25,729 bases of DNA. It comes from CAYXVF01 sp964468125 (GTDB taxonomy: Bacteria; Myxococcota; XYA12-FULL-58-9; CAYXVF01). Positions 22,820-25,729 of the stretch are shown one piece after another. How positions within the stretch are numbered: the stretch's first letter is position 1; each line of letters opens with the position of its first letter. Position numbers and translations under genes: made by a program. Location of the stretch: contig CAYXVF010000089.1 of the NCBI GenBank assembly GCA_964468125.1, positions 1 through 25,729 of the forward strand, in the 5' to 3' direction. The notes below the pieces were generated by a model. That model was not told the origin of the DNA and searched no databases. It saw only the letters and a program-made list of their open reading frames with translations.

Positions 22820-23293
22820 ATGCCACGCCGTCGCGAAGTACCGAAGCGCAAGATCATTCCGGACCCGATCTACGGGGACCGAATGGTGGCCAAGTTCATC
22901 AACGTGTTGATGATCGGTGGAAAAAAGAGCACCGCCGAGTCTATCCTCTACGATGCGTTCGACCTCGTGGGTGAGCGCGCCGAGGGAGAAGAATCGATCA
23001 AGGTCTTCAAAAAGGCGATCGACAACGTTAAGCCGATGGTCGAAACCCGCAGCCGCCGTGTGGGTGGTGCGAACTACCAGGTGCCGATGGAAGTGCGCCC
23101 GGAACGTCGCACCGCGCTCGCGATGCGCTGGATGATCAACTATGCCCGAGCACGAGGCGAGCACACCATGGCGGAACGTCTCGCGGGCGAGATTCTCGAT
23201 GCTGCAGCCAACCGCGGAGGCGCGGTGCGCAAGCGGGAGGAGATTCACAAGATGGCAGAGGCCAACAAGGCCTTCGCCCACTATCGCTGGTAG
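22820..23293 (+). CDS. rpsG: 30S ribosomal protein S7
   Basis: This 157-aa primary assembly protein of the 30S head shows the family's N-terminal MPRRREVPKR, FINVLMIGGKKSTAE, and the C-terminal KREEIHKMAEANKAFAHYRW. Length is standard. In E. coli S7 represses the operon by binding the rpsL-rpsG intercistronic RNA. Here that gap is only 12 nt, too short for such a site, whereas the next gap is long and structured. AGGA in the short gap serves as ribosome binding site. Confidence 0.98.
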   Translation: MPRRREVPKRKIIPDPIYGDRMVAKFINVLMIGGKKSTAESILYDAFDLVGERAEGEESIKVFKKAIDNVKPMVETRSRRVGGANYQVPMEVRPERRTALAMRWMINYARARGEHTMAERLAGEILDAAANRGGAVRKREEIHKMAEANKAFAHYRW

Positions 23294-23512
23294 TACGAAT
23301 AGATAGAGAAAGGGTTCGCTTGCGAACCCCCTGAACGAAGCCATTCTCACGAGGCGAAAGCCGAGACGAGTGCTGCGTCAGGAAGCAGCTCTTTGAAAAC
23401 GTGGTGGCAGGGCGTTCCTGCCGAGTGAACCGCGGCCGTTCACGAAAGACCGGAGGGTCGAACGGCTAAAATCTTCCGCGCGGTGCGTGGGAGGAAAGAC
23501 GAAGGACGAGGA
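23294..23512 (+). ncRNA. hairpin-rich rpsG-fusA intercistronic region, candidate cis-regulatory RNA
   Basis: This 219-nt untranslated spacer contains five inverted repeats in series. They are GGGTTCG/CGAACCC (23312-23318/23323-23329), GGC-GAAA-GCC with a GNRA tetraloop (23353-23362), GCTGC/GCAGC (23372-23376/23385-23389), GGCAGG/CCTGCC (23406-23411/23417-23422) and GTGAAC/GTTCAC (23425-23430/23438-23443). None has a following T run, so they are not intrinsic terminators. TAAAAT at 23467-23472 is a good -10 element but lacks a clear -35; an internal fusA-tuf promoter is possible. The array could be the site of autogenous control or of RNA processing. Confidence 0.55.
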
Positions 23513-25594
23513 ATGAGTCGCACAGTGCCCCTCGAACGATGCCGAAACATCGGAATCATGGCGCACATCGATGCCGGTAAGACGACCACTACCGAGCGCA
23601 TCCTCTATTACACCGGTGTCTCGCACAAGATCGGTGAGGTTCACGACGGCGCAGCCACCATGGATTGGATGGAACAGGAGCAAGAGCGCGGCATCACGAT
23701 TACCTCCGCTGCCACTCAGTGCTTCTGGAAAGACATCCGAATCAACATCATCGACACCCCCGGACACGTCGACTTCACGATCGAAGTCGAGCGTTCGCTA
23801 CGCTGCCTCGACGGCGCGGTCGCCGTCTTTGACGCCAACGCCGGTGTTGAGCCGCAGAGCGAGACCGTGTGGCGCCAAGCTGACAAGTACAAAGTTCCCC
23901 GCATGTGCTTCATCAACAAGATGGACAAGCTCGGCGCGGACTTCTACGCCTCGGTCAAGTCGATCGTCGACCGCCTTGGTGCCAACCCGGTCTGCATGCA
24001 GCTTCCGATCGGCTCCGAGTCCGACTTTGAGGGTGTGATCGACCTCGTCACCATGAAGGAGCTCGTCTGGCAGGGTGAAGACCTCGGTGCCTCGTGGGTG
24101 GAAAACGAGATCCGCGACGAACTCAAGGAAAAGGCCAACGAGTACCGCGAAAAGCTCATCGACGTCGCATCGCACTTCGATGACGACCTGATGGAAAAGT
24201 ACCTCGAGGGTGAAGAGCTCTCCGAGGAGCAGGTCCGCTCGGCGATCCGAAAGGGTACGCTGGCCCTCGAGTGTGTGCCCGTGCTGTGTGGTACGGCGTT
24301 CAAGAACAAGGGTGTTCAGCCCCTGCTCGACGCGGTCATCTTCTATATGCCGTCGCCCCTGGATGTGCCGCCGGTCAAGGGCGTAGATCCGAAGGACAAA
24401 GAGACCCCGATGGCCCGCGAGGCCGACGACGACGCGCCGATGTCGGCTCTGGCGTTCAAGATCGCGGGCGACCCCTTCGTGGGTCAGCTCACCTTCGTGC
24501 GCGTTTACTCGGGTGTGCTCGAGTCGGGCTCGTCCATCATCAACGTTGGGAAGGGCAAGAAGGAGCGCGTCGGTCGCCTCCTGAAGATGCACGCGAATAA
24601 GCGCGAAGAAGTAAAAGAGCTGCGCGCTGGCGACATCGGTGCGGCCGTCGGTCTCAAGACCGTCATCACCGGTGACACGCTGGCTCCGCCGGACAACCAG
24701 ATTCTCCTCGAGGCCATGGAGTTCCCGGAGCCGGTCATTCAGATTGCAATTGAGCCCAAGTCGAAAGGCGACGACGAAAAACTCGGTGTCGCGCTGCAGA
24801 AGCTCGCGGTCGAAGACCCGTCCTTCCGCGTTTTCACCGACGAGGAAACCGGTCAGACGATCATCGCCGGTATGGGCGAGCTCCACCTCGAAATCATCGT
24901 CGATCGTCTCAAGCGCGAGTTCAAGGTGGAGGCCAACGTCGGTAAGCCACAGGTGGCCTACCGCGAGACCATCACGAAGCCGGTCGAGGTCCAGGGCAAG
25001 TTCAAGCGCCAGTCGGGCGGCCGCGGTCAGTACGGTGACGTGCATCTGCGTCTGAAGCCGCGCGATGCGGGCGAAGGCTACGAGTTCATCGACAGCATCG
25101 TCGGCGGCTCGGTGCCTCGCGAGTACATCAAGCCCGTCGATCAGGGCGTTCGCGAAGCCATGGAGCGCGGCGTCATTGCAGGTTACCCGCTCGTCGACAT
25201 CTCCGTCGAGCTCTTCGACGGGAGCTACCACGAAGTGGACTCCTCGGAGATGGCGTTCAAAATCGCCGGCTCGATGGCGCTCCAGGATGGTGTGAAGAAG
25301 GCGAGTCCGGTTCTCCTCGAGCCGGTCATGGCCTGCGAGATCACCACCCCGGAGGACTACATGGGCGACGTCATGGGCGACGTTCAGCGTCGTCGTGGGC
25401 AGATCCAGGGCAACCAGCAACGCGCGAACGTTCGCGTGATCACCGCGCACGTCCCACTGGCCGAAATGTTCGGCTACTCCACCGAGCTTCGCTCGATGAC
25501 CCAGGGACGTGCGTCTTACACCATGACCTTCGATCACTACGAGAAGGTCCCGCAAAACATCGCAACTACTCTGATGGAAAAGGCGGACAAGTAA
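23513..25594 (+). CDS. fusA: elongation factor G
   Basis: This 693-aa translational GTPase drives ribosomal translocation and, with RRF, ribosome recycling. The GTP-binding motifs are intact: AHIDAGKT (17-24), DTPGH (81-85, with catalytic His85) and NKMD (138-141). Domains II-V follow with canonical signatures such as GMGELHLEI and QGRASYTMTFDHYEKVP. Length and ending are those of standard EF-G. ATG 23513 is used, with the Shine-Dalgarno-like GAAGGACGAGGA just upstream; the frame stays open for 30 nt further, but that region is leader. It is the third gene of the str operon, separated from rpsG by the structured spacer and from tuf by 26 nt. Confidence 0.98.
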   Translation: MSRTVPLERCRNIGIMAHIDAGKTTTTERILYYTGVSHKIGEVHDGAATMDWMEQEQERGITITSAATQCFWKDIRINIIDTPGHVDFTIEVERSLRCLDGAVAVFDANAGVEPQSETVWRQADKYKVPRMCFINKMDKLGADFYASVKSIVDRLGANPVCMQLPIGSESDFEGVIDLVTMKELVWQGEDLGASWVENEIRDELKEKANEYREKLIDVASHFDDDLMEKYLEGEELSEEQVRSAIRKGTLALECVPVLCGTAFKNKGVQPLLDAVIFYMPSPLDVPPVKGVDPKDKETPMAREADDDAPMSALAFKIAGDPFVGQLTFVRVYSGVLESGSSIINVGKGKKERVGRLLKMHANKREEVKELRAGDIGAAVGLKTVITGDTLAPPDNQILLEAMEFPEPVIQIAIEPKSKGDDEKLGVALQKLAVEDPSFRVFTDEETGQTIIAGMGELHLEIIVDRLKREFKVEANVGKPQVAYRETITKPVEVQGKFKRQSGGRGQYGDVHLRLKPRDAGEGYEFIDSIVGGSVPREYIKPVDQGVREAMERGVIAGYPLVDISVELFDGSYHEVDSSEMAFKIAGSMALQDGVKKASPVLLEPVMACEITTPEDYMGDVMGDVQRRRGQIQGNQQRANVRVITAHVPLAEMFGYSTELRSMTQGRASYTMTFDHYEKVPQNIATTLMEKADK

Positions 25595-25620
25595 GTCCGT
25601 GCCGGAGGCATTAGAAGACA

Positions 25621-25729
25621 ATGGCTAAGGAAAAATTCGATCGCACTAAGCCGCACGTGAACGTCGGCACCATTGGTCACGTCGACCACGGTAAAACCAC
25701 GACCACTGCCGCACTGACGAAGGTGTCGG
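25621..25729 (+). CDS. tuf: elongation factor Tu, 5' part
   Basis: The first 36 codons of EF-Tu are present before the window ends: MAKEKFDRTKPHVNVGTIGH and the P-loop GHVDHGKT, followed by TTTAALTK. The protein delivers aminoacyl-tRNA to the ribosome. GGAGG at 25604-25608 and AGAAG closer to the start precede ATG 25621. The gene is cut by the window edge; nothing suggests it is broken in the genome. Its place after fusA completes the classical str operon order. Confidence 0.97.
   Translation, partial: MAKEKFDRTKPHVNVGTIGHVDHGKTTTTAALTKVS

Noticed and set aside
23798..25621. 607-codon open frame on the minus strand
   Set aside because: It is fully antisense to fusA, whose product is unmistakable. 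The frame is open because of high third-position GC, and the translation resembles no family.

Overview
This window is GC-rich, tightly packed chromosomal DNA from a Gram-negative bacterium. The gene set suggests a Myxococcota (deltaproteobacterial) relative: a transmembrane Hanks-type Ser/Thr kinase with a PEGA-like tail, a tail-anchored double-FHA protein, a TPR lipoprotein of the Tgl/PilF type, an elaborate TonB system and two TonB-family proteins. The lineage is an inference; there is no 16S or other diagnostic gene here. No insertion sequence, CRISPR array, tRNA or rRNA was seen.

Layout. 1-251: non-coding, with one or two intrinsic terminators for something upstream. 252-5501: signalling and envelope block, with the kinase (+), a convergent lipoprotein/outer-membrane protein pair (-), then a TPR lipoprotein and an FHA protein (+) from a recognisable promoter. 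5623-13148: one long, translationally coupled iron/metal-uptake operon in the order DUF3450, TtpC-like ExbB, ExbB, ExbD, TonB, TPR, TonB-dependent receptor, Fur-family regulator. The first six match the order of the Vibrio-type TonB2 cluster. 13323-15215 (-): ribosomal protein L3 (rplC), detached from the S10 operon, followed by an unrecognised 386-residue protein. 15489-20789 (+): YqiJ-like membrane protein, YqiK-type flotillin, a small unknown protein, and two DUF4407-type membrane/coiled-coil proteins. 20936-22126 (-): a second TonB/TolA-like protein. 22436-end (+): str operon rpsL-rpsG-fusA-tuf (tuf cut by the window edge).

How it works together. The TonB operon encodes an energised inner-membrane motor (two ExbB-type subunits plus ExbD), a TonB arm, periplasmic accessory factors, an outer-membrane receptor and a metalloregulator, so one transcript could supply a complete uptake pathway. 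The flotillin block looks like a membrane-microdomain cluster whose DUF4407 members have no known function. The str operon is unusual in having a 12-nt rpsL-rpsG gap but a 219-nt hairpin-rich rpsG-fusA gap. Several intergenic regions share a TTGA(C/G)N, 17-bp, TAGNNN promoter pattern.

Most long antisense reading frames here are high-GC shadows of the genes listed.
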